Shown here: positions 18,261 to 24,534 of the stretch, in pieces
Position numbering within the stretch: position 1 is the first letter of the stretch
How the letters are laid out: each line of letters starts with the position of its first letter
Assembly: GCA_017404505.1 (NCBI GenBank)
Contig: JAFRCE010000016.1
Coordinates: 1 to 64,000 of the forward strand
Direction of reading: 5' to 3'
DNA: 64,000 nucleotides
Origin: Solobacterium sp.
GTDB taxonomy: Bacteria > Bacillota_I > Bacilli_A > Erysipelotrichales > Erysipelotrichaceae
The notes under the pieces: generated by a model
What the model was told of the DNA's origin: nothing
Database searches by the model: none
Seen by the model: the letters and a program-made list of their open reading frames with translations, nothing else
Translations under genes and position numbers: made by a program

Positions 18261-19601
18261 TTACCTCGTTTCTATTCCGATCTTGTCTCGGAATGGCAGC
18301 CAACTGTACTGATTGGCATTAATCGTATGATCGTGACCATCTTCCGGTTCGTTCACTTTATCCTCCAGCCAGGAATAACTGTTCATCTCAGCAATATGAT
18401 TCCGGCAGTGTTCCACCACCAGATACTGCCTTTTGGCAATCCATCCCAGCTGCATATTGATTCGGTCAATGATAGTTGTCTTCTTCCAGGCATTCACAAA
18501 ATTGTAAATGCAGCCATTCTCCCTCTTGTACTTCTGGCATTCACTGATCGTTGCCTGATCAGCAGAATCAATGAATATGTCTTTTGCCAGGCCCCAGGCA
18601 ATACGGTTCTTTTCCGCAAACTGTATGATCTGCCTGACTGTATCAGACGGGGCAACCGGCATACTCAACTCTGCATTGTTGATTACAAGCTCATCCAGGG
18701 TGATAAGCCGGCCATCCATTGTGATCCCCTGAAAGATCATTGCAATCGTATCCGGAGACTTCTGTGAGTAAGCTGTATCGACACCAATTGAGAAATACCG
18801 GTATTTATATCCTTCCGCATCCCGGAATGAAATGATATTATCCTTGCTGAAATTACTGAAAACGAGGCCGGTCGCCCTGCCTCGAAGTCCTTCTATTTTG
18901 TTCTTCCAGATCTTTGTGCCTCTGGGAGTGTTTGTCATAATCTTCTGCAGCTTCTCCGGAGTCAGTGCCAGGTTGTCTTTAAAGGCGAAAAACCAATGCA
19001 CCCAGCCGGCTTTTTCAGGCTCTGTGAGCTCGTTCCTGATCTCAATGGGAGTTTCATCAGCCCACTCCGGAATCGGCCTGCTGCAGTTAATGTATTCACG
19101 GTATATGGTTAAAGAAGGATCATCCGGATTTAATGTAGCCATCAGATAATCACATCTCATTGCTGCTTCTCTTACGAACTCGATATCTGCTGTATTGATC
19201 TCATCGATATAAAGGCAGCCATACTGGCCGCCAAGTGCTTTCTTCCATTTCGCCTTATCAGCATACCCCATCACATAAACCACTTTGTCCCCGTTGTTTG
19301 TGTGAAAAAGAATATGCGGGATCTTCTCATCCTTAGTCCCGTTGCCGTTGTATTCCGCCAGGGATCCGAAGTCGTCAATGATGCCGAGGTCTTTGTTGAT
19401 GATGTTCTTTTCGGCAGTGCCGGTGTCTTTGGCAGCGAGGATATGAAGCTTTTTTGTAGACTCAGCCACCTTCAGCATAAATTTAAATAAACCAACCGTG
19501 GTCTTGCCGGCTGATGTCGTGCCTTCCAAAAACTCTACCGGGGCATTGCAGCGGATAAAGGCTTTGTATTTATCAGAGAGCAAAAGTCTCTCAGTGCTCA
19601 T
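18261..19601 (-). CDS. Terminase large subunit
   Basis: 446 residues. Walker A is GTTSAGKTT at residues 27-35, and Walker B is 'LYIDEIN' near 130-136. The C-terminal RNase-H-like nuclease contains 'VDTAYSQKSPDT' near 273 and 'DIFIDSADQAT' near 345, with an acidic 'DGHDHTINANQY' close to the end. This is the ATPase-nuclease that packages DNA with the small subunit and portal. It overlaps the small subunit gene by 11 nt. Length and motif order fit the pac-type Firmicute siphophage enzymes (Terminase_3/6 type), though packaging mode cannot be read from sequence alone. Confidence 0.95.
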   Translation of the reverse strand: MSTERLLLSDKYKAFIRCNAPVEFLEGTTSAGKTTVGLFKFMLKVAESTKKLHILAAKDTGTAEKNIINKDLGIIDDFGSLAEYNGNGTKDEKIPHILFHTNNGDKVVYVMGYADKAKWKKALGGQYGCLYIDEINTADIEFVREAAMRCDYLMATLNPDDPSLTIYREYINCSRPIPEWADETPIEIRNELTEPEKAGWVHWFFAFKDNLALTPEKLQKIMTNTPRGTKIWKNKIEGLRGRATGLVFSNFSKDNIISFRDAEGYKYRYFSIGVDTAYSQKSPDTIAMIFQGITMDGRLITLDELVINNAELSMPVAPSDTVRQIIQFAEKNRIAWGLAKDIFIDSADQATISECQKYKRENGCIYNFVNAWKKTTIIDRINMQLGWIAKRQYLVVEHCRNHIAEMNSYSWLEDKVNEPEDGHDHTINANQYSWLPFRDKIGIETR

Positions 19602-20055
19602 TGCTGCCTCTCATCTGGGAGATCAGATCATCCAGCTTAGACTTCTCACTCTCACCGGCAGTGACCTCCACCTTCTTCTGAAACATTCCAAGATGATCAC
19701 CAAGAAGCTTCAGGGCTGTATTTGCCCCTTTGCTGTCGAATGTGAACTCCGAATCTGAATCCACATAACAATGACGATCAGGATCCCATACCTGTACCGG
19801 CACAGCCTGCATGCATCTATCCTTTACAGTAATAAGATCCCTGACTACATCTTCTGCAGAAATCAGTGCTTTATGTGCCACTTTCTGCTGCAGCTCGCGC
19901 ACGTACAGGGAAACATTAACATTTCCTAACAATCTCGCAGCCGCAGCTGAAGCAGTTTCAGGCTTTTTGCACCCCTTATATACCGCCATATATGCCCGGA
20001 CGGGATCCAGATCTATCACATACTCTTCGCAGAATCGTCTCTGTTTTTCTGTCAT
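19591..20055 (-). CDS. Terminase small subunit
   Basis: I prefer the ATG at 20055 (154 residues, MTEKQRRFCEEYVIDLDP) because GGACGGTGA lies just upstream; an ATG at 20091 would add 12 residues. The N-terminal region has the Terminase_2 signature: 'KQRRFCEEY', 'AYMAVYKG', 'ASAAAARLLGNVNVSLYVREL', forming the helix-turn-helix that recognises packaging sites. 'DVVRDLITVKDRCMQ' and 'GANTALKLLGDHLGMF' follow in the usual order. The gene opens the late operon, downstream of the three-gene cassette and a terminator. Confidence 0.92.
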   Translation of the reverse strand: MTEKQRRFCEEYVIDLDPVRAYMAVYKGCKKPETASAAAARLLGNVNVSLYVRELQQKVAHKALISAEDVVRDLITVKDRCMQAVPVQVWDPDRHCYVDSDSEFTFDSKGANTALKLLGDHLGMFQKKVEVTAGESEKSKLDDLISQMRGSNEH

Positions 20056-20093
20056 CTGTATCACCGTCCTTTCATTGTCATTCGAAGGCATGG

Positions 20094-20120
20094 ATTATGA
20101 ATGAAGAATGTATGGGGGTA
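20094..20120 (-). promoter_or_regulatory. Possible late-operon promoter
   Basis: On the minus strand TTACCC is separated by 16 bases from CATAAT (20094-20099), upstream of the terminase small subunit and downstream of a terminator. The -35 match is weak, as expected if an ArpU/RinA-type activator is needed. Low confidence. Confidence 0.3.
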
Positions 20121-20143
20121 ACATTCGCCATGCCTTGTAATGT

Positions 20144-20181
20144 AAAAAAGCGAAATCACCCATCAGGCAACTTCGCTTTTT
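20144..20181 (-). terminator. Bidirectional intrinsic terminator after the three-gene cassette
   Basis: AAAAAGCGAA (20144-20153) pairs with TTCGCTTTTT (20172-20181), flanked by A and T runs on both sides. It isolates the cassette from the terminase genes. Confidence 0.8.
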
Positions 20182-20228
20182 CTACTTACGCGCATTGTAT
20201 CACAGAATGTCAAGAGACAGTGTCTTTT

Positions 20229-21122
20229 TTAATTATTTCCTAAAATTGCTTTTAAAACTGATTTATTGCGTATAATATTCATGAACTTTTCTACTTCTAC
20301 GTCGTTGTAATTACTGTTATATTCATTGATACACTCTTCAATCACAGTGATAGTTTTATCATAAGTGGTTTCTATTTTAATATTATTCAAAAAATCATCT
20401 ACAGCTGTTTTATCATTAAAACTCTCCGGCCGCTCCGCTATTTCTTCTTTTAATGCATTCAATTTAGCGGTGGTGGAAATAATACAGCGAGATTGTAATT
20501 CGTCCTCAAACATTTTTTGCTTTTCTTTTTTCGTTTTTATGCTATCCCAATCTGTTGTACCTACACGTGCATAAACATCACCTACTAACCATCCAAGTTT
20601 CGCTTTAAATTCATCGCTCAACTCTAATCTTTTTGCTCTCAGGCACTCATCATAATGTTCTTGGCTTTTTAATGATATTGCAACTCTTAAATATGCGACC
20701 ATCGTTTCAGGAAAATCTAGCATTTCTTCTTTATAAAGGAAAAAATATCCTTGCTCAGTATTATTGAACACTCTTTCAATCAGTTGCACTGCCGTTGTTT
20801 TTTTTCTTTCATCCAAAAATACCAGTCCATGAATTTTTGTGGCATATTTTTGGATTATTTGTTTTTCGAAGAAATCGTCAAGAGAACGTACCGCTGCCAA
20901 TGTAATATATGGTGCTTTACACGATTTGTTTCCTCTTTTAACCAAATCACAACTCTGAGTAAGTACCATGAAATATTTATATTGTTCCTTCAAGAAATAC
21001 GGATGTACATCTTCCATTATTTTTTTTATTTCATCCGTAGCAAAAAGAACGTCTCCTTGGCATAACGAAGTGACATCCATATCTTGTTTATATGTAAAAT
21101 GTATTTTAGGACTATTATTCAT
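20229..21122 (-). CDS. Unknown protein C of three-gene cassette ('QSCDLV' motif)
   Basis: 297 residues, no family I can name. Near residue 53 is a 'MVLTQSCDLVKRGNKSCKAPYITLA' type segment (cysteines at both ends) that looks like a conserved core. The rest is mixed alpha/beta, then helical from about 200, with 'KKEKQKMFEDEL' and 'VEVEKFMNIIRNK'. No signal peptide or membrane segment. Its start overlaps the stop of the upstream 80-residue gene (TAATG), so the two are translationally coupled. Base composition is clearly AT-rich compared with flanking phage genes. Its position between regulator and terminase, with its own terminator, suggests a moron, possibly defence or toxin-antitoxin, but this is inference. 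Confidence 0.7.
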   Translation of the reverse strand: MNNSPKIHFTYKQDMDVTSLCQGDVLFATDEIKKIMEDVHPYFLKEQYKYFMVLTQSCDLVKRGNKSCKAPYITLAAVRSLDDFFEKQIIQKYATKIHGLVFLDERKKTTAVQLIERVFNNTEQGYFFLYKEEMLDFPETMVAYLRVAISLKSQEHYDECLRAKRLELSDEFKAKLGWLVGDVYARVGTTDWDSIKTKKEKQKMFEDELQSRCIISTTAKLNALKEEIAERPESFNDKTAVDDFLNNIKIETTYDKTITVIEECINEYNSNYNDVEVEKFMNIIRNKSVLKAILGNN

Positions 21123-21343
21123 TAATATGCCCCTAATTTTTTATTTAAGCTAAGGTACAATCGTTTTTTCTGCTCATCTTCTAAATCTCTATATTGTTTC
21201 CCTGTTAATTGCCTTCGATCAGAGCCGTCATAATAAACCTTAATATAATGAAAATCCTTCACTTCATCTTCTGTGTTATTATCATCAGAATTTTTTATAT
21301 GAATGACAGTGGTAAACTTATAATAATTACTGTTTGTATTACT
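21122..21343 (-). CDS. Unknown small protein B of three-gene cassette
   Basis: I start at the ATG at 21343 (73 residues, MSNTNSNYYKFTTVIHIKN), which overlaps the stop of gene A as ATGAGTAA; a longer open frame to 21373 has no support. The protein has two predicted beta strands (YYKFTTVIHIK and DFHYIKVYYDG), then 'DRRQLTGKQYRDLEDEQKKRLYLSLNKK', a charged helix. It is not recognised. Stop-start overlap with gene C (TAATG) and with gene A suggests a stoichiometric three-protein set. Confidence 0.65.
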   Translation of the reverse strand, partial: SNTNSNYYKFTTVIHIKNSDDNNTEDEVKDFHYIKVYYDGSDRRQLTGKQYRDLEDEQKKRLYLSLNKKLGAY

Positions 21344-21959
21344 CATCTTCACTTTCCTCCATAATAAAACCAAAGGATTCTATTATTTCTTTTGTTCTCT
21401 CGAAGTGTTTAATAAATGTTTCTTTATTTATCTTAGGGTTTTCTTTTATACCCTGATAATCTTCATTGATGGATATCGATGTCATATTTGTATTTGTCGA
21501 AATACTAATGTTATAAATAATGTCTTTTTTTTCGATTTGCCTTCTTGAAGTCATTCCCAAAAGGTTAAATCCATTTCTAACTAGTCCTTTTTGACTATCT
21601 AGAGAGTCAATTTCTTTTGAAATTAACAGCGTATCTTCTTCCGTATAATTGGAATTTATGCCGTATGCAGATATTAATCTTTCTGGTATATTATTTAGAA
21701 AACTACAAACACATTCACTAAAATGTTCTAATTTATTATCATTCATCCCTTTAATTTGAAATACAATCTTTTTTTGATTCGGAATAATAATGATATCATC
21801 TACACCATATGAAATTGTAGCTTGCTCATCCTGTATACTTACGCCCATTTCAATTGAACTCTCTTTAAATACATTTTTTGAAAGCCAATCGAAATTAATA
21901 TACTTTCTATTAAAATCGCCAACAAATACAATTGACAAAGTGTTTTCTACATATTTCAT
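21339..21959 (-). CDS. Unknown protein A of three-gene cassette
   Basis: 206 residues. The N-terminus 'MKYVENTLSIVFVGDFNRKYINFDWLSKNVF' gives a beta strand followed by an aromatic motif, then 'VDDIIIIPNQKKIVFQIKGM' and a helical C-terminus ending EESEDE. No catalytic motif, signal peptide or membrane span is seen. AAGGAG lies eight bases before the ATG, the best ribosome site in the cassette, and a promoter-like TTGCTC-N17-GATAAT lies just upstream. It is the first gene of the cassette, overlapping gene B by 5 nt. Function unknown; the AT-rich composition suggests separate acquisition. Confidence 0.68.
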   Translation of the reverse strand: MKYVENTLSIVFVGDFNRKYINFDWLSKNVFKESSIEMGVSIQDEQATISYGVDDIIIIPNQKKIVFQIKGMNDNKLEHFSECVCSFLNNIPERLISAYGINSNYTEEDTLLISKEIDSLDSQKGLVRNGFNLLGMTSRRQIEKKDIIYNISISTNTNMTSISINEDYQGIKENPKINKETFIKHFERTKEIIESFGFIMEESEDE

Positions 21960-21987
21960 ATTATTATACTCCTTATTGCATTTTCAT

Positions 21988-22016
21988 ATTATCACGCTTT
22001 TTTGCAATCTGAGCAA
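21988..22016 (-). promoter_or_regulatory. Promoter of the three-gene cassette
   Basis: On the minus strand TTGCTC (22011-22016) is separated by 17 bases from GATAAT (21988-21993), about 29 bases before the ATG of gene A and just after the terminator of the late regulator. Confidence 0.55.
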
Positions 22017-22043
22017 AAAAGAGCGTCCCTGTCACAGACGCTC
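22015..22043 (-). terminator. Intrinsic terminator at the end of the late-regulator gene
   Basis: GAGCGTC (22037-22043) pairs with GACGCTC (22021-22027) on the minus strand, followed by six T. The stop codon of the regulator is inside the hairpin. Confidence 0.78.
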
Positions 22044-22487
22044 CAGCACCCTTCTCAGCCCTTTTCTCACGCTATCCTTGTTGCTGTTCATTACTCGGGC
22101 AATTGCCCGCAGCGGATACCGTTTAAAGAATCTATACCATACCAGCCGCTTCTCCTCATCAGACAATGCAGCATTAATGATCCTCCTCTGCATCATGATC
22201 ACGAATATGCGTTTCATTGCATATTCCATCTCCAGAGGCTGCAGCCGGATCAGTTTATCATCCCGCCGGGCCATACGCTGCAGTGCAGCATCTTCAATGT
22301 ACACTTTCGGAGATGACTGATACTTGGCTTCTGCGCTTGATTTGATCCTTGGGGATGAGACACCGAAATTATCCTCAGATATCTCTGCCTTCATCTCCAG
22401 GATCTGGATGTAGAGCCGTGGAAGGTCTTCCTGGACATAATTCGCATAAGTTTCCATTTCTGAGCAAATCATCTCTAAACCCATCAT
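22032..22487 (-). CDS. ArpU/RinA-like late transcription regulator
   Basis: 151 residues. The C-terminal part 'EKRLVWYRFFKRYPLRAIARVMNSNKDSVRKGLRRVLERL' is a sigma-70 region-4-like helix-turn-helix with the spacing seen in phage late activators of the ArpU/RinA/YqaQ type, preceded by 'EMEYAMKRIFVIMMQRRIINAALSDEEK'. Such proteins turn on the packaging and structural genes. It lies at the end of the early operon, directly before the late genes, the standard site. Its last codons are part of a terminator hairpin. Confidence 0.83.
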   Translation of the reverse strand: MMGLEMICSEMETYANYVQEDLPRLYIQILEMKAEISEDNFGVSSPRIKSSAEAKYQSSPKVYIEDAALQRMARRDDKLIRLQPLEMEYAMKRIFVIMMQRRIINAALSDEEKRLVWYRFFKRYPLRAIARVMNSNKDSVRKGLRRVLERL

Positions 22488-22511
22488 GATATCTCATCCC
22501 CTTTCGTTTTA

Positions 22512-22808
22512 TTATTCCCACCAGCCTAGTTCTTTCATCTGCTGGGTGATTGCCTTTATTTCAGCAGCATTCAATGGTGCAGGGAGACTGTGCCTCCTTT
22601 CACCAATATTTCCGACGGCCCACACAGAGACAAATCTTGATCCACCATGAAATGTTATTATTTCCTCACCAATATTTTTATCTTCACTTCTGTATTCAAG
22701 ATATGGTTCATCCTGCGGAATCATAACATTCTGTGATCTCGGGACATTCAGAAAATGATGATCATAGAATTCATACCCCAGTGCTTCAAACATTTCTTTT
22801 GCTGTCAT
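22512..22808 (-). CDS. Hypothetical phage protein, 98 residues
   Basis: 98 residues starting 'MTAKEMFEALGYEFYDHH'. A beta-rich centre (EPYLEYRSEDKN, EEIITFHGGSRFVSVWAVG) is followed by a C-terminal helix 'AAEIKAITQQMKELGWWE'. It resembles small accessory proteins of Firmicute phage early regions but no function is known. It overlaps the stop of the preceding gene (22805) by 4 nt and belongs to the same minus-strand operon. Confidence 0.6.
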   Translation of the reverse strand: MTAKEMFEALGYEFYDHHFLNVPRSQNVMIPQDEPYLEYRSEDKNIGEEIITFHGGSRFVSVWAVGNIGERRHSLPAPLNAAEIKAITQQMKELGWWE

Positions 22809-23014
22809 TCTTCATCCTCTGCGACTATGTCAAACTCATTTCCGATTGTTTTCAGCACATCTGCCAGATGACAGGCAACGGATTTCCACCATTCAGCCGG
22901 CCGGTCTTCTCCGATCTTTTCCCGTTCTTCTTCTGTCAGATCAGAGAAGCAGATATTCTGCCATTTACCGTCTCGCTCAATTCTGAAATATATTCCATCA
23001 AGATTTCTGTCCAT
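22805..23014 (-). CDS. Hypothetical acidic phage protein, 69 residues
   Basis: 69 residues starting 'MDRNLDGIYFRIERDGKWQNICFSDLTEEER', with an 'EWWKSVACHLADVLKTIGNEFDIV' segment. The pattern is common among short unnamed genes of Firmicute prophage early operons. No enzyme motif. It overlaps the preceding gene by 17 nt and the following one by 4 nt. Function unknown. Confidence 0.62.
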   Translation of the reverse strand: MDRNLDGIYFRIERDGKWQNICFSDLTEEEREKIGEDRPAEWWKSVACHLADVLKTIGNEFDIVAEDEE

Positions 23015-23324
23015 TATCTTTCTCCTTCATCCATACTTCAATAAGTTCAATAACATCTACTGCTGTCAGCCATCCTTGCACAGAATCGTCAGTTTCTTCC
23101 GGTACAATCTGTCCATAGATTTCAAGTAAACCTTCCTCACAGCCATATGAGCCGAAATGACAGATTACATCCCACTCTCTTTTTCTCGGTTCAAAACACG
23201 GAACGCATATCATATGCTTATCTAGATAATTCGGAGGCGCCCATTCATCTACGCGCTCATACGAAATACCTTTCGTTTTCAGATATTTCTCAACCTTATT
23301 CAGCTGTGTTAGATCTCTTTTCAT
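22998..23324 (-). CDS. Hypothetical phage protein, 108 residues
   Basis: I start at the ATG at 23324 (108 residues, MKRDLTQLNKVEKYLKTKG) because AAAGGTAAAAAA precedes it; the longer open frame to 23552 overlaps the DUF6275 gene in the wrong frame. 'REWDVICHFGSYGCEEGLLEIYGQIV' and 'GWLTAVDVIELIEVWMKEK' are the visible features. It looks like a small accessory protein of the phage early region. Function unknown. Confidence 0.62.
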   Translation of the reverse strand: MKRDLTQLNKVEKYLKTKGISYERVDEWAPPNYLDKHMICVPCFEPRKREWDVICHFGSYGCEEGLLEIYGQIVPEETDDSVQGWLTAVDVIELIEVWMKEKDNGQKS

Positions 23325-23328
23325 TTTT

Positions 23329-23580
23329 TTACCTTTCTGCTGATGGAATGCACCTATTTTCGAACTTCTTATATGCATCCAAATACCATTCATGTTTGTC
23401 TCCGTTATAAGTAAGCTCATAGTACATTCCGTCATAAAGATCGCTTGAAATAAGAAATTTCCAGTTCTGTAATGCTTTACACTTCCATACTGTGTAGACC
23501 TTAAACTCTGCCGGTTCATCTGATTTATCCAGATGCTCTCTGATGTATTCAATTACTATTTCATGCGCTTTGTATTCCAT
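23329..23580 (-). CDS. DUF6275-like phage protein
   Basis: 83 residues beginning 'MEYKAHEIVIEYIREHLDKSD' with the segments 'VYTVWKCKALQNWKFLIS', 'DGMYYELTYNGDKHEWYLDAYKKFENRCI'. I recognise this as the small DUF6275 type found in many Firmicute phages next to RusA-like genes. Its biochemical role is not known. It abuts the RusA gene (shared base 23580), so the two are probably co-translated. Confidence 0.75.
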   Translation of the reverse strand: MEYKAHEIVIEYIREHLDKSDEPAEFKVYTVWKCKALQNWKFLISSDLYDGMYYELTYNGDKHEWYLDAYKKFENRCIPSAER

Positions 23581-23990
23581 TATCTTTTTCCTTCCACTTC
23601 ATCAATGATTTCGATCCTGATGTACAGTCCCGGAGTCCGGGAATAGATCTTGCAGATATGCTCCTCGCAAATCCTGGCATCATCATCCCAGAATCCCAAT
23701 TCTGTCATGACATCGTATAAAGCCTTGTTCATGTTCTGTGTGTCCGGCTTCGTGATCTTTGGTTCTCCGTCATAGTGCTTCCCGGTGATTGGAAAGCACC
23801 ACACAACCTTCACGAATAACGGCACCTTCATAAACGGTTTCTCCGGAGCATGCCTTGAAAGATATGCTCTGAGCATTGCCCTGGCTTCTTTCGCTTCCGG
23901 TTTCAGATATACCTGCTTGGTCTTGGTGTTGATACTTTTCTCCTGATCTGTAGCAGTCGGGAGTTTTTTCATCGGTATGAAGAATTTCAT
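23580..23990 (-). CDS. RusA-type Holliday junction resolvase
   Basis: 136 residues from the ATG at 23990 (MKFFIPMKKLPTATD), chosen because the preceding gene stops at 23992 and GGGTGA overlaps that stop. The RusA signature 'KPDTQNMNKALYDVMTELGFWDDDARI' carries the catalytic aspartates (KPD, D in 'YDV', and DDD) of this Mg-dependent nuclease, which resolves Holliday junctions as a dimer. Phage RusA enzymes clear branched DNA before packaging. The gene lies next to the replication block. Confidence 0.92.
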   Translation of the reverse strand: MKFFIPMKKLPTATDQEKSINTKTKQVYLKPEAKEARAMLRAYLSRHAPEKPFMKVPLFVKVVWCFPITGKHYDGEPKITKPDTQNMNKALYDVMTELGFWDDDARICEEHICKIYSRTPGLYIRIEIIDEVEGKR

Positions 23991-23991
23991 T

Positions 23992-24231
23992 TCACCCAAT
24001 GATTCGCAGTTCATTCATCATCATTTCCGGACTGATTGTAAACTCCGGTAAGAAATTCGATTTTTCGACTCTCCTGCATAAGGTACCGATCTTGATCGCC
24101 CTGTGCATGAAAAGCTGAATGTTGTTTTTATCTTCCGCAACAGCCATAGCACCGTTATAGAACGGGATCCTGTCCGGCGGATATTTGTCCAGCCTTGCCA
24201 GCTGTTCATCCTGAATTGTTGTAGTACTCAT
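23992..24231 (-). CDS. Hypothetical phage protein, 79 residues
   Basis: 79 residues starting 'MSTTTIQDEQLARLDKYPPDRIPFYNGAMAVAEDKNNIQLFMHRAIKIG'. No known domain. AAAGGAG lies 11-17 bases before the ATG. It is the first gene after the iteron region and is followed by RusA with a 3-nt offset. It may be a small early replication-region protein, but function is unknown. Confidence 0.6.
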   Translation of the reverse strand: MSTTTIQDEQLARLDKYPPDRIPFYNGAMAVAEDKNNIQLFMHRAIKIGTLCRRVEKSNFLPEFTISPEMMMNELRIIG

Positions 24232-24534
24232 TTTTCATCTCTCTCCTTTCCGGGGGTAGGGGGTCAAAGTCATGCGTTGTGTTGTATTGACAAGGGGAGC
24301 CCTCGACCCCTTGTCATATACACATCGCTATGACGGTGTGACACGCCGTACACATATTACGTAGTAATATGGTCTGTCTGTCGCGGGTTTGTGTCGCACC
24401 CTCCTCAATTATTTTTGTCGCGGGTGTCGCGGGTGTCGCGGGTTTGTGTCGCGGGTTCTGTCACGCGTCAATTTTAGATTTGTCGCGGGTGTCGCGGGAG
24501 GTGCGACATTATTTTTGTCACGGCTGTCGCGGGT
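24232..24534. repeat. Iteron-like repeats and hairpins: candidate phage replication origin
   Basis: A 286-bp stretch without a gene, extended into the 3' end of the primase-helicase gene. It holds seven exact TGTCGCGGGT 10-mers (24379, 24416, 24425, 24434, 24447, 24481, 24525), one ending in A (24490), and degenerate copies near 24392, 24459 and 24516. The runs at 24416-24443 and 24481-24499 are tandem at 9-nt pitch. Further left are a perfect 10-bp hairpin (24288-24297 with 24307-24316, 9-nt loop) and inverted arms ATATTAC/GTAATAT around GTA (24354-24370). Iterons next to an initiator/primase gene are typical of theta origins. Confidence 0.7.

Noticed and set aside
24379..24534. CRISPR-like array
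   Set aside because: Repeats are only 10 bp, many directly adjacent at 9-nt pitch, with no spacers of uniform length and no cas genes. Iterons fit better.
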